From NCBI GenBank assembly GCA_026874595.1, contig CM049306.1:46312019-46376018 (forward strand): a DNA stretch of 64,000 bases, read 5' to 3'. Below are positions 46,038 to 59,214 of this stretch, piece after piece; the first letter of the stretch is position 1, and every line of letters begins with the position of its first letter. A program made the translations under genes and the position numbers. Source of the stretch: Sipunculus nudus. Its lineage: Eukaryota; Annelida; Sipuncula; Golfingiida; Sipunculidae. The notes under the pieces are model-generated. The model searched no databases. It was not told where the DNA came from and saw only the letters and a list, made by a program, of their open reading frames with translations.

Positions 46038-46795
46038 TCTGATGAACAGGCCAGTGATGTCCTCTCAACCAGGATCAGGTCTGATGAACAGGTCAGTGAT
46101 GTCCTCTCAACCAGGACCAGGTCTGATGAGCAGGTCAATGATGTCCTCTCAACCAGGACCAGGTCTGATGAACAGGCCAGTGAAGTCCTCTCAACCAGGA
46201 CCAGGTCTGATGAACAGGCCAGTGATGTCCTCTCAACCAGGACCATGTCTGATGAACAGGTCAGTGATGTCCTCTCAGCCAGGACCAGGTCTGATGAACA
46301 GGTCAGTGATGTCCTCTCAACCAGGACCAGGTCTGATGAACAGGACAGTGATGTCCTCCCAACCAGGACCAGTTCTGATGAACAGGTCAGTGATGTCCTC
46401 TCAACCAGGACCAGGTCTGATGAACAGGTCAGTGATGTCCTCTCAACCAAGACCAGGTCTGATTAACAGGTCAGTGGTGTCCTCTCAACCAGGACCAGGT
46501 CTGATGAACAGGCCAGTGATGTCCTCTCAACCAGGACCAGGTCTGATGAACAGGTCAGTGATGTCCTCTAAACCAAGACCAGATCTATGGAACAGAACAG
46601 TCCTCTCAACCAGGAACAGGTCTGATGAACAGGTGAGTGATGTCCTCTAAATCAAGACCAGATCTGATGAACAGAACAGTGGTCCTCTCAACCAGGACCA
46701 GGTCTGGTGAATAGGACAGTGATGTCCTCTCAACCAGGACCAGGTCTGATGGACAGACCAGAGAGGTTCTTTCAACCAGGAAAAGGTCTGAAGAA
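46038..46795. repeat. 42-bp minisatellite, about 18 units
   Basis: The unit starts TCTGATGAACAGGTCAGTGA and continues with a conserved CCTCTCAACCAGGACCAGG. Units are 42 bp except two near 46590-46700 that are shortened or altered. The unit length is a multiple of three, so both strands keep long open frames: plus reads MNRSVMSSQPGPGL per unit, minus reads LVERTSLTCSSDLV. No start context, splice site or flanking coding sequence supports translation, so no gene is called. Confidence 0.93.
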
Positions 46796-47933
46796 CATAC
46801 CAGGGTGGTTATTTCATGTACGTCCAGTTCTGAAGATCATGCAAGTTAGATTCTATAGGCAAGGACAAGGTCAAGAAGAGGCCAGTGAGTGCCTTATAGA
46901 TGGGGATTCTGAAAAGACAAACAATGTCTGAAGAACAGATTAACAATTTCTGAAGAACAGACTAACAATGTCTTGTTATGTAGGCTGAGGTCCTGTTTGT
47001 TAGATATAGTTATGATGAACTGGTCAATGTGGTCCCTATTAATCAGGAATGGTTTTGAAGATCAACCTTTTAGGGCCCTGGCAATCTGCAGTTTAGGCTT
47101 ACAAAGTCCTGGGAAGGAGCAAGTTCATGTTACAAGCTTAAATTAAGGTATAAATATCAAGTTGTAACCTTGTACATTGCCCAGGATAAATGTCTCTATC
47201 CTGACTTATTACAAATGGCAAAAAATAATATTTCTATCCTTTCTTCATGATATTTTGATAAAGAAAAAATGTTTTTCTTCATGAAGCTGAAGAGTATTGA
47301 TGGTAGAGTATATTGAATGTAGAACACATTTGTAATTGTGATACACGGTGCACTTGGTCTCATCCTCTGATGGTTTGCCAAACCCTTATCTTGAACAGTT
47401 GTTGCACATAGCACAGGCATGCAAATTATCAGCATATGGCAGACATTTGAATGAGAAAGTATTGATTTATATCTGTGGAGCAGCCATTGTGTTTTATATG
47501 GTGATGCACAGGAGCTGTGTGTACAACATTAGTTCTGGTTATTCTGTGAATCCCCATATGTTACCTTCACATAGCTATGAAAGAATAGCCATGGTTTGTG
47601 TACTCGACACACGGTGACCTCACTGTACGCCCACTTGTTTAGTTACACCCACCTACTCTGCCTGGTATCTGTCTTATATTTTTACTCAGCAGTACTAATA
47701 ATGATAAAAGTGATATTGATAGTATTAGTACTAGTAATAAATATAAGGAAAAAGACAGTAGTTGTTGCATTAATATAGCCAACAATCAAACAGTTCTAGA
47801 AATAGAATTAATAATAATATTACTCATGATAGTAATACGTACATGTTATTACTTGTAATAATAATCATAATATTAGAATTTTAGTTATTAGTTTTATAAC
47901 AAAATAAGAATGAAAATGATTATATTAAATTTG

Positions 47934-48012
47934 TAATTATTATTGTTATTATTATTATTGTTATTATTATTATTATTATTATTATTGTTGTTATTATTAT
48001 TTTTATTATTAT
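47934..48012. repeat. (TTA)n microsatellite
   Basis: About 25 TTA/TTG triplets. The flanks from 47690 to 48010 are also enriched in AATAAT-type triplets. Confidence 0.92.
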
Positions 48013-48759
48013 AGTTATACAATTTTGACATGAACTGTTTATTGAATCTATAAAAAGCTATAGAAAATTCTATGAATGCCTTGTACATAAATTATTCCTG
48101 TTTAAGAGCTTCTGAAGAATGAAAACCTTAATACACATACATATTTACATGAAGACACAAAACATGTGATTGTTGCATTTTAAAAGCTAAGTATCAAAGT
48201 GGAACTGAGTGTCCAAACCTATGTCTATGATGCACTTGCAGCACTTATATTAACTCAGATTGTTAATTGTATAGTTACAATCTAAAGTGGTCAGAGTTTA
48301 CAGTGGTCAGTTTAATCTTTGTTAGCAGACAGCTGATTTTCAGCACTTGTCAGGTGTATGCTATTTATAGATAATGGATTAAGTAGTTTGAGCACATTAG
48401 GCTGAGTTGAATATCTGGCTCTGTCTAGACTGATTGATCAGTATGGGACCTTTCAGACATTTGTAGAATCAGCAAGGTTTGTTAATAAGATTCTTGACTG
48501 TGTTTTGTACATGTGTATCATGTATAATGCTATATGACTTGGGTAATATTTGGGAACACCTGCCCCAAAAGCAGTTTATATGATCATATTATTATATGGG
48601 ATTTCAACAATTGCTTGGTCTGTTCTGTACATTTATTTGTTCAGTTGTTTGTCCATCTTTTGTTTGCCTGACCATACTTAATAAGTCACAAAAAAGAAAT
48701 AATATTTAACCCTCAAAGCCTATTATAAAACAAAAATGTTGGAAATGATTGTATCCCCA

Positions 48760-49600
48760 GACAAACTTAGGGGATACTATGGTTTTTTTGTCAGATCTGC
48801 TGCCGCATTTATCTTGTTAACGCGATAACTAAAAAGAATATCTCACAGATTTATACCAAACTTGACATGTGCATAGATATGGGTGGGATTATGAAGCCTA
48901 TGTAAAATTGGGTCATGACCTTTAATAGGAGGGTGACCTTGACCTTGAATAGGTCCATTTTTTTTTAAAAACATATATTCTTAAATATATCAAGAAATCT
49001 TTCATGGATTGATCCAAAAATCAAGTTGACCAAATATCCTGGATAATGTTGTCATGTACCAGAAACTGTTTGCGCCAACTAATATCCTTTTTTTTTTTTG
49101 CACCTTTTAATACCCTCATCATTGCCCCTTGACAGTACTGTGAGCATCACAAGTAAAAAATAAATAGACAGATTTCTTTCATATTGTTCATATACATAAT
49201 TATGGGTTATGGGATGACATTGATTTAAATTGGGGTCACTACCTTTCCTATGAGAGTTGCCTTGACCTTGAATATTTCCATATTTGGTGAAAATCTCACA
49301 AAATCATAAATATCTCAATAAGGGATGCATAGGTTGGCAAACCCCCCCCCCCCCCCAAATTGACCAAAGATCTTAGATAGCTTATCTTCTGCAGGAGACA
49401 GGAGGTGCCACCTTTTGTCCTTTTCTTGAATTCATGACTTTTAATACCCCATCATTGCCACTTGACAGTACTATGGGCATTTGACCTTGAATATTCCCAT
49501 ATTTGGTGAAAAAATATTGTTTCTCAAGTTGACAGATGGAAGAAACTATGGTTGCTTGCCAAGTGTCAGTACCAGTATATGCTTCTGAAGATGGGGTCGG
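48760..49600 (+). repeat. Internally duplicated intronic repeat with GACCTTGACCTTGAA blocks
   Basis: The unit phrases TGGGTCATGACCTTTAATAG, GACCTTGACCTTGAATA and CTTGACAGTACTGTGAGCATC at 48900-49150 recur in diverged form at 49230-49480. Starts with CCCCAGACAAACTTAGGGGATACT. It is a non-coding dispersed element. Confidence 0.65.
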
Positions 49601-50372
49601 GAGGAGTAGTTGTCCAGGGATACATTAGTACCTGCAGTGCCAAGAAATTTCTAGTACAGTGTTGGTTTTGATGAAAACCTGGCATGGAGGATACTGTAAA
49701 GCTCATGATTCTAAACTTGCTCATTTGTTCATGAAAAAAAAAAATTTGATAGTCTTGCAGGCTTAGAAAAGCTTGCTTCCAAGTTCTCATTTCTCTGCAA
49801 ATTATGAGATGCATGTAAAACTTTTTTCATACACAATGACCATGAAAATGTACATATTTCCTAAAGTGAGTATAGCCAATCAGCTGTTACATAAAGATTT
49901 AAATTTTTTCAAAGATCATGAAAACTTTTGAAATTTTAATATTCAGGGAGGCAAACTAAGCTATGAATAAAAACGGCTCAGTTTAATGATCGTAACAAAG
50001 TTACATCGTAATGAAAGTAACAAATTACAGGATGTTTAGCGAATGAACTTATTTGAGAACTCACAGTAAAATGTAAATTTTACCCCTCAAAATCAAAATG
50101 TCCATGTTAGACAAGGTACAATGGTCCATGAAACAATAGCAGTTGTTAGGTTTTGCATTAGTCAAATAAATGTCACAGTCAGTCATTTAGATCTATTAGC
50201 CCATTATTTTGTATAATTGTTCTTGTTCATTTCAGACCAGTTCTCGAAATAATATTTAATGAGATGGCTGGTTAAGTTACCATTTATAAAAATACACACT
50301 TATTTACCCATTAATAAAGTCATTACATGGCAGCTAATGGCATTATGTGGGCAGTTAATTCTTCATGCTGAA

Positions 50373-50374
<2 letters not shown>

Positions 50375-50420
<46 letters not shown>
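50375..50420. repeat. (AT)n microsatellite
   Basis: About 23 AT units, followed by GTATATAG. Confidence 0.95.
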
Positions 50421-50427
<7 letters not shown>

Positions 50428-52412
50428 GAAGGTAGAATTACCCTCCGTTGTAAAGTGCACAATGGCCTACAGACTAGGCCAGAGCGGTATAACTCTGAAG
50501 AAAAACAACACTGTAAATTCACAACAGTCTGTTTCACGGGATGTGACCTGATTCTAATTCTAACCACATTCACCTGATATATTTATGTAAAGAGATTTAT
50601 ATATACTCATGATATTTAAAAAGAGGAACAATTTGGTTTACACAGTAACATTTAAAATGTTTGTGAACATTACTTTTAGTAAATTGTAATAATAATAATA
50701 AAAATATTATTAATAGTAATTGGAACAAGTATGGAGTGTTTGGTAGGAATAAGTTGACAAATACTGACAATTAATTGAAAAGCTAATCTTGAGCCTGTAT
50801 AAAAATTGTCTTTTTCGTAGATTAAGTGAAGGAGATGGTTTTGTTAATTTATGCATAATTACTGATGTGAGATGTATCACAATTTTTAAAAAAATGCAAA
50901 TTTTGCTTTATATTTTAAATTTTAGATCAACAACAAAACTTTATTTTCATACAGAAAATGTTGAAAGGATTCAAAATATGTATATATCTTTGGTCCTTCA
51001 AAGTTATTTCAATATAATTTATAAAATGAAACTGAACCAAGCTAGTTTGACGATAGTGAAACTTTTAAAGGAAGCCAGGCCTTGCATTTAAACAAACAGC
51101 CAAAAGTTGTATTGATACAGGAATCAGCTGTACATGAGTTACCAGTTCCAAGTCCAGATCAAACAAAGGTCCATTGATTTGCGTGGGTGTCTCTGCATAT
51201 CTGATCAGATGCTTGCTAGTGATGACTAGACATTACCATCTTTTGATAAATCATAAATATCATTGCTACCCTGCTGAAAGGCCAAGTACTGGTATTTTGT
51301 ATCATGTTCCACCTGTGTATATGTGTGCAAACATTGATATAGCATTCATTGTCACATGTTGAAAAAAGGCCAACTGTGATGTATTTGTTCACATTTGTGT
51401 GTGCATGTGTGTTGTCAAACACTCTGCAGCCCAATTGCAGGCCTCAGTTTTAAATATTTATTTATCTTATGGTTAATTATATGATATGAGAATATGTGCA
51501 TATCTTTAAATATATAATTTGTAATGGTTATTTACACCCTCACATTTAACTTTTGTGAACATTAATTTTCATATATTTCCTTATAATATAATAAGTTACA
51601 GTATTTTGGTCAAACATATTGACTTTATTTGCACTTAATTATCTGTCAAATGCCAACCAAATTCTATTTGATATAACCATGCATGCTACAGTTAGTATCT
51701 ACTTTTTACAGTTTAACTGTTTTAAAAGCTGGAAACTGGGAGGTATCACAAGAGTTATGAAAATATTCATCTCTGCAACTGGGGGATCAGTTATTAACAC
51801 AGTTTGAACACAGAGCCAATTCACTGAATTAAATAGCACCATCATACTTGGTCATTAATCTGTGTTGTCCTAAATGTGTGCTCAATGAAATAATGACCCA
51901 GCAGGAAATGTGTAGCTAGTCACTTCATCCATGGCTCAGGATACCAGCTCTTGCAAGGAGACACTCAGTGATTACACACACACTGTAATATTGACATATA
52001 ATTGTTTCAGTATATATAATGAGGTTAAGGGAGGACATCATTAACTTTGTTTTCTGTGACCTAAACAGGACTATCATATTAATACTGTATTAATTAAAAT
52101 GATATTTCCATAATGCCCTCTAATAGCAGTATTTTATTTCATTTTCCTGGTCCTTAGGTGCTTTAATTAACATTTTAACCAAAATGTCTGTAAAACAAAA
52201 ACATGATTTTTTTGGTTCTTTTGAACAACTTTATAATATAAGATTGATATTATAAATATCAGTATATTTTAAATCAGTAATTGCATACCAAGTCATTGGT
52301 TTGCCATCATTGAAAATTATTTTAACCTCTACTTTAGACTATGCAAAATATTTGTAAAGTCCTGTTAACTTAAACATCACAATGATATTTAATATATTTT
52401 TGTATATTTCAG

Positions 52413-52622
52413 TTTGGTTCGGTTCTCAAAAGCCTTAAGTTGGTCAGTTTGATTTCCTCAAGTTCTTTATTCCAACACACACCCAGTCCCATTTTAAGAA
52501 CATACCTGGCCCTGTGCCAACACCTTTGCAGCTACATACAGCAAAAGGCTGCCTTTGCAAGCAGTGGACAAGTGGAATCAATCAGAATAATTGTGACAGG
52601 ACCAGTGCTTAAGCAGTGTAAG
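52413..52622 (+). CDS. Possible exon of unknown function (splice-bounded ORF)
   Basis: A TTTGTATATTTCAG acceptor is followed by about 70 open codons and a CAGT|GTAAGT donor (the donor G at about 52620). Only one frame is open. The peptide has FGSVLKSLKLV, a Ser/Leu-rich part and QVESIRIIVTGPVLKQ. No family is recognised. The phase does not fit exon 1 of the TBC1D30-like gene (joining gives a stop after eight codons), so if real it belongs to another transcript or skips in a different order. Confidence 0.2.
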
Positions 52623-53249
52623 TTGTAAGATGGGTCCACGGATCATGAAAGCTAATGTCATTATGTGTCATCATTATTAAGTGAGAGTATGACAGGTTTC
52701 AATTGTAGTACATAAATCTGTACTATGCACAATACAAGTAGATGATGTATGTATGATAATTGCTGATCACAGTTTTGTTTACAAACAGTAGAGGCGTAAT
52801 GTGTGTTAACTCCATTGAGCACTATATCAGCAGTATCATAATGTCCCTTTGTATTCTGTGTTTGCCTGTGTGGCAAAGTTAACAGTACTGCACTGTTCAT
52901 TCTTGGGACAGACTGTCCAGATAGGTAACATACAATATGTGTGTTTGTGATATTACCAAGAAATGTTCACTGTCCTTCATGTTTACTGACTTTACAGAAT
53001 TATGAATGTCTATATTATCTTTGTAATATTCATCATGAATGATAGGGCTCCACATAATCAGTAAACTGCTTGCCCAAGGCAAGTAAAAGTTCAAAATATT
53101 GTGGTATTGCAACCAAAAGTTGGCTTCTACTTGTGGTTCCATGGGTCCAACATAAACCTTTTCGTAAAGGCCTGGGTTAAATTAATCTTCAGGTAGCCAA
53201 TTTCTTTCTTTGAGAATTGTATTAAAATTATTTTGATAATACCTCTTCT

Positions 53250-53400
53250 TCAGGGGCAGATCCAGGGTTAAGGAAAAGGGGGGGGGGGGGGGGGGGTCCA
53301 ACCTAGGAGAACTAATGAAAACCCTAAAAACCTTGCTTCTGATGAAAAAGGGGGGGGGGGGGTCCAGACCCCCTTGACCCTCCTGGATCTGTTCTGTTGT
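53250..53400. repeat. GGATCC-type short element, second copy
   Basis: Follows the order of 39249-39450: GGGGCAGATCCAGGG, AAAAGGGGG, TCCAACC..AGGA, ACTAATGAAAA, TTGCTTCTG and TCCTGGATCTG. The ends have lost two bases of the GGATCC palindrome. Confidence 0.72.
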
Positions 53401-53751
53401 TCCATTTATATATCTGTACATTTATCTGTGCAAATACTTATGATTAAATGTTATTAACAACCAAACATTGGAACAAATTAATTGTCTAACATACAAAAAA
53501 AGCAACAGAACACACTGAAGTGTTGGTGGCTGTGAACATTGATTTATGTATGGTAAGCAAAAATTTATGTAGGGCAAGTAACAGTTGACTGTTACTTTCC
53601 CCACTTATTTTCAAAGTTAATGTCAAGCCCTGGTTGATTTCTTTTAACATACCCATCTAATCGATTGGTCAAATGATCTCATATGGGCTATGCTCGTCTG
53701 TCTGTTCATATGTCTACAGGTCCAACCATTGACAATTGATATTGCAACATT

Positions 53752-54185
53752 TATTTATAAAAAAAAGTTGATGGATTATCATTAAACTCCCTAGATAAAT
53801 TTTTACCTATAAATAGTGCTTGAGTTTGATTTTCTGCAAATCCAGGCAAATTAATGAGGTCAGAGGTCAACAGACTTTTTTGTGGTGTTGGCACAGTAAC
53901 CCCCCCCCCCCCCAGGAATTTGATGGATTTCAATTAAACTCACCAGGAATATTTACCAATAAAGAACCTCATCTGGTTTTAAAACTGAGCACATCAGAAA
54001 AAAATGTTAAATAGGTCAAAGGTCATAAGGCTTTGGTGTCATTTAAACTTATTGGAAAATTGATTGATTTTGATTAAACCCCTTATGAATGTTTACCCAT
54101 AAAATATCTCTCCTCTGTTTGAATCCTGGTAAAATCTGTGCATATTTTATGAGGCCAGAGGTCACAAGACTCACAATAGACATTT
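53752..54185 (+). repeat. Tandem intronic repeat, about 140-bp unit, three copies
   Basis: Each unit runs TTGATGGATT..ATTAAACYCC..ATTTACCNATAAA, then GAGGTCAGAGGTCA or AGGTCAAAGGTCA, then RGACT. Starts are near 53769, 53919 and 54061. The blocks GAGGTCAGAGGTCA resemble direct-repeat nuclear receptor half-sites, but this is most likely a property of the repeat family. Confidence 0.75.
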
Positions 54186-55149
54186 AATCCACCAATTTGG
54201 TGCTTTAGTTAATTCCTGATTTATATATAGATAGGTAGATAGATAATTTTATTTATGCAATCAGCATAGACATAGGTAAGTACAAAGACATTTTACATAT
54301 ATGTTGACATGCACCCGGGATAGCACTTTGAAAAGGTGAAAAGAAAACTAATTTCTAGTTGGTCCACAAAGCTGCCAAGATGGTCTACATGCAAGGAGCA
54401 AATTAAAAATTACAATGATAAATAATCCATTAATGTAGACCACACAAATTTTACCATGACTGGATAGATACCTAAATATTGCATGGATATTTGAAGACCT
54501 ATCACAGTTGTTGTCATATATAATATGATAAGCAAATATATAATCAAATCATAAAATTAATACATATATAAATACTGACTAGTTGTATACTGACTTGAAA
54601 AAAATTATCACAATTTATATTACAAAATCCCAAATATGACAGTGTGATTAGTTATAACACTGACTACAATTATACTAGATTAAACTTTTTAAAATAATAA
54701 TATATTAAAAGAAGGTGAGTATTTGATAAAAAAATGCATGTCATGTGACCCAACAAGCGGGAGTTATCCCGAAGAGAAGCAACCCCTGGGAAGAAAAAAA
54801 AAAAGAAAAAAAGGACTTTAATTTTAACAATATGCATCATGTGCCAAGCATAAAAAGTGACAGCTATAGATATGTGTAATTTGAAAGCCTAATACGCAAA
54901 TTTGATTTTTTTTCCTGTCACAGGTTTAAAAAATACAATCTGTGCTGTAGATATTTTACCACCAGATCTGATTATTTATAGCCATCAGATTAAACATACC
55001 AGAGCATTCAAATAAACATGATTTATAACACAACATGGCCAGACCACAGATGTGGCAGATTTGACGTGTGTATTTTGGGGTCCAACAAAGCACCCTTGAC
55101 TGACACAGTGAATGAATTCAGTGTCATAGTTACAGCAGCCTGTTGTTCC

Positions 55150-55850
55150 CAACAGGAGTGATTAGAGACCCTCCCTTGTTCTGCGTTATACTGTGGCCAA
55201 TGAGGATAAAAATGCTATCCCAAAAAAACATCAGAGCTAGCAGCACCAAATTTTATGGAAGAATCAGTTACAAGTCAAACTCAATTGGATTGAGCTTACT
55301 GTTTTACTCAGACTTTACAGGGAAAAAGCTAAAAAACCATTAAAAATCTTCTTATCTGAAACCACCTTGCCAAAATTCCTCAATATTACACAGAAATAAT
55401 CCCAGAAACAATCTTTTCTCAAGTTTTTTTTTAACGATATTAGTTTAGTGAATTTGGCCGAGTTACAGGAAGCTGAACTTCGTCATTTGGCAAAAAAAGC
55501 ATACTCAAATTACAATCTCAGAAATAGCTGGAGCTATCATCACCAAATTTTATGAAAATGTTAGTCACATAAGTCATATTTGAAATTGAGGTATTGGAGG
55601 TGCCACCTGCATTGACCCTTTCTGTACAGGAGTCATTGGTCATCAGTACATTAACCAATTATTTCTCAGGAACAGCAGGAGCTAGCATCCCAATTTTTTT
55701 TGCAAAAATCAGTCACACGTCATATGTTGTGGAATTGAGTTTTTTGTGGCACCACCAGCTAACTTTATGAGGAAAAAGCCAAAAAACCTTTGAGAATCAT
55801 CACCTCAGAATCAAATGGCTGGGGATTTGATATATCATCCCGAAATTGTG
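55150..55850 (+). repeat. Tandem intronic repeat with AGCTAGCACCAAATTTTATG blocks, three units
   Basis: GAGCTAGCAGCACCAAATTT (55232), GAGCTATCATCACCAAATTT (55532) and GAGCTAGCATCCCAATTTTT (55680) are followed by AATCAGTYAC and AAGTCA(A)A. The first and third units end in GGAAAAAGC(T/C)(A/A)AAAAACC. The units differ in length. Confidence 0.65.
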
Positions 55851-56936
55851 CTTATCTATTCAGTATGGATAGCATCATCTACACAAGACGGTGTTTGTCC
55901 CTGCTTATTTCTCACAAGTGATTTGACGTCAACCTGAAATTTTGCATGTCCATACATCTTTGAGGGTTTTCTCATACACAAGACTGGTGGAGTATTTCAG
56001 GAGACATTTGTGTAATTGATGCTTATACTTGGGTCCAAAATATTTAGGACCTACATTGTACATGTACATGTCACACATGTTCTTGAAAAGTAATGAAGTA
56101 CTTTTCAAATAATGGTCAAGCATGTTATCATGGAAGCATTAAACCTGATGTATATTCCATTGCACAGGTTCACATTAGGCCAATAGGCCATGTTATTTAG
56201 ATAGATTGTACAGGTTGACTCTGGACTTTGACATTGTTTACAATAATTTTCTTGTTTTTTATACCTAGTTTATTTTTTTCTCACTGGTGAAGCTGGACAG
56301 AGATTATGTTTAACTTGTGTCTCTCTGTCTGCCGGTCTGGGTTTCTGTCTATATTATGTGTCTTTCAGGGGTAATCCACCCCTCCCCCTGGTTGAAAAGG
56401 TTGTATTTTCTCTTTGTTTTGTACTTTGATCCAGGATTTAATCTGTACCATTTTCCTGTGTGGCAAAAATCATAAATAATAAGTATTTTTTGTTGAAATA
56501 TTACTTTACCAATGATTAAAACTTTCTAATTGGTAGATAAATTAGATTCAAAAGGAAATATTTGAACTGTTTGTTGGACATATTCTTGTACTCATGCAGA
56601 GAAATGATGATGACAATTTTCCATAAATTCAATATTAATTCTTTGGTTTTCCCATGATAAACTCAAGCATGCAGGTGTACCAGTTTTCCAGTGTCAGATT
56701 AAATGTAGCCAGAAAACCATGTATTTTGAACTAGACCTTGGCGACGCTGCCATTTTGTGCCAAGGCCAGCTAAGTTCAAATCAAACTGTGCCAAGCTATG
56801 TTCATCAGGAGGCACTGCTGATATTTCATTCAGCTGATGTGAGCCGATTTTGTGCAGCTTAGTTTGGCTTGAGAAAAAAATTAATGCTAAAAGATAAATT
56901 ATTTACAGTTAAAAATGCCCGACATTTGTTCAGGTT

Positions 56937-57445
56937 TTTTTGTCCCCCGCTCAGCGGATGCGGGGGACATTGTTTTGGGTTTGTCTGTCTGTCTGTCTCT
57001 CTGTCCGTCCGTCAGGTTTCGTTTCCATGTGATAACTTACCTAAATATTATCTGATTTCATCCGAATTTGGGTCAGTGATTGCTGTCATGTATACCTTGC
57101 TTGGGATTGGTTTTGGAGTGTCTGGCTTCTGTCTGTCTGTCTGTTTTGAAGTGTCTGGCTTATGTCCGTCGGTCTGTCACTCTGTCAGTTTGTCAGGTTT
57201 TCATTTCTTTCGGATTACTTTCCGTAGTATTACCCAATTTCATTCAAATTTTGGTCAATGATTGCTCTCATGCTTACCCTGGTTGGGATTTGTTTTGGAG
57301 TGTCTGGCTTCTGTCTGTCTGTCTGTCACTCTGTCTGTCTGTCTGTCACTCTGTCTGTCTGTCTGTCCTTTATCAAGCATGAAAAACAACAAGATCCCAA
57401 AGCGGGGGACATTAATTCCACGAATTTGCTTGTTAATTTTTGTTT
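56937..57445 (+). repeat. Element with CCCCCGCTCAGCGGATGCGGGGG hairpin and TCTG arrays
   Basis: Starts TGTCCCCCGCTCAGCGGATG, the start of a strong hairpin, then three units with CCTTGCTTGGGATTGGTTTTGG, GAGTGTCTGGCTTCTGTCTG and (TCTG)n. It ends GCGGGGGACATTAATTCCACGAATTTGCTTGTT. The same end and GATTGGTTTTGGAGTGTCTG block are at 63500-63855. Confidence 0.78.
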
Positions 57446-58874
57446 TGTGTCGCTGAAAGGTAAAGGTGTTGTTGTTTAAGTATGAAAGTGGTGGCTTATG
57501 AAACCACCAGGGTAAACTACTCCATATGTAATCACAAACTAGAAAATATGTAAAATGGATGCAATATGTCACATGTAATATAAGTAACTTTTTCACATAA
57601 AATGGGTACTTTGTAACACCATCAAATGAACAAGCTTTCAGGTCAGTTTTAGCCAGCGGACATTTTGCAAGCCGAGTCAAGCCATGAAATTCTGCACACT
57701 ACTAAAGTACATTTTGTCTTAGTCAGTGGCATTTGTGTAGCTAACATGGCTCTAGGCTCTATTTTGAACCCTGTGTCATCAATATGAAATGTAACTCTTT
57801 CATCTAAAGACTGTTGTGACATAATGTGTTGAAGAGAACTATGTGCCATGGAATCAATAATCAGTTAGAGATGGGACAGAGTAATTGAGTGTCACATTGC
57901 AGGGACGTGAGAATCATGGCATTTTAATTGACACATTTAATATACCTATGGATCTACTGATGTGGGTATTGTTCCTTGTCATGTCTAGCTCATCATTTGT
58001 TCACTTGCCTTAATGTGTGATGTTGTAAAATAATGGATGTCTGTTGTAATACCGGTTCCTCGGAGACAGATTTTTATACCAGTACACTGGAGACTTATGC
58101 TTCAGATAATTTCTAAAATTAAAATGATTGTAAGATATTTTGGACAAGACTTTTCGCACTAGGACATTTCTGTCATTATAATATTGAACTTTTCATTGAC
58201 TTAAATTGATTAATTATCAGTCTCAAGAAGTATATTTAGAATATTTATTTATTTAAGATGATTCATATATTATTAATCCCTATTAAAAATCCAAGTTTAT
58301 GGAACCCTTAACATAGACCTGGATAAAATGTCCCCCCATGCAGAAAGGCATGTCTGCAATGTCCTAGTTTAAAATGTCATAGATGGAATTATTCTAGGTC
58401 TCAGAAATCTATGTCTGAAACGTCTGCCATCTGATTATTACATATATCCTATTTTCTAAACATAAAAATTTCATGAAAAAGTGGTAAGGGGGATTTACCA
58501 CAAACATCTGGGTAATTGTTGCCATGATGCAATTATACCAAAGTTTTTGGAACAAAGTCAAGTTTGATTGGTGGTATCGACAAACTCATTTTAATGTAAA
58601 TGGGTAGGGCAATAAAGGAGGTGTGATGTAAACAGTAGGGTGAACAGCTAAATGAAAACTACACAGTGAGAACATGAAGACTAATTTCAAGTATTAGGCC
58701 AGATCACATCAATATTTACTCTTTCCTGCCACATGACCAACCTTTCTGAGATATTCCTACTTTTTCCACCTGATAAGAGCTAATATGAAACTGAAAAAGT
58801 ACCACAGTTTAAAAATTAAAGGATGGGGAAGCGCTTTATAAGGAGTTGTATGGTCCAAAAAATTTTAGCATTTA

Positions 58875-59214
58875 GGCTAAAAAAAATAAAAGGTATGGTT
58901 CTCAGGCACCGCCCGCATCAGTTTTAAACCCCCGCATCAAAAATTTTTATTTTGATTTTCATTAGAAACTTACCAATTTTGAGCTGCAGCTGCTCAGACA
59001 TTTCTTTCAAGGAGATAAAATCATACAATTTCCTTTGTTATGTGGTGCTTTTACTTGTGTAGCAAAATAAATCTGTTATTATCATGCTTTTCCCTTATCA
59101 TTTGACATTTTTATCGAAACATACAATAAAAATTAAAAACAAAAAAACCGCCCGCCCGCATTGATTTCAGAAAAAAAGTGCCTGAGAACCATACCTTTTT
59201 TTTTTATTTTGGCC
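58875..59214. mobile_element. MITE with GGCC ends, copy C
   Basis: 340 bp, same orientation and order of blocks as copy A (GGTTCTCAGGCACCGCC, then a TTGATTTTCATTAGAAA block, then CCCGCATTGATTTCAG). The flanks are TTA on the left and TTT on the right, so the duplication is imperfect here. No ORF. Confidence 0.78.

Noticed and set aside
45755-46650. Repetitive proteins on both strands of the minisatellite
   Set aside because: The openness follows from the 42-bp unit length; there are no splice sites, no conserved flanks, and the two frames are mutually exclusive in meaning.
52413-52622. Second exon of the TBC1D30-like gene
   Set aside because: The one-base remainder of the first exon would force a frame with an early TAA; kept only as an independent possible exon.
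56869-57680. Overlapping ORFs of 100-141 codons with repeated CLSVCLSV
   Set aside because: They arise from (TCTG)n tracts inside a dispersed repeat; no signal of a real protein.
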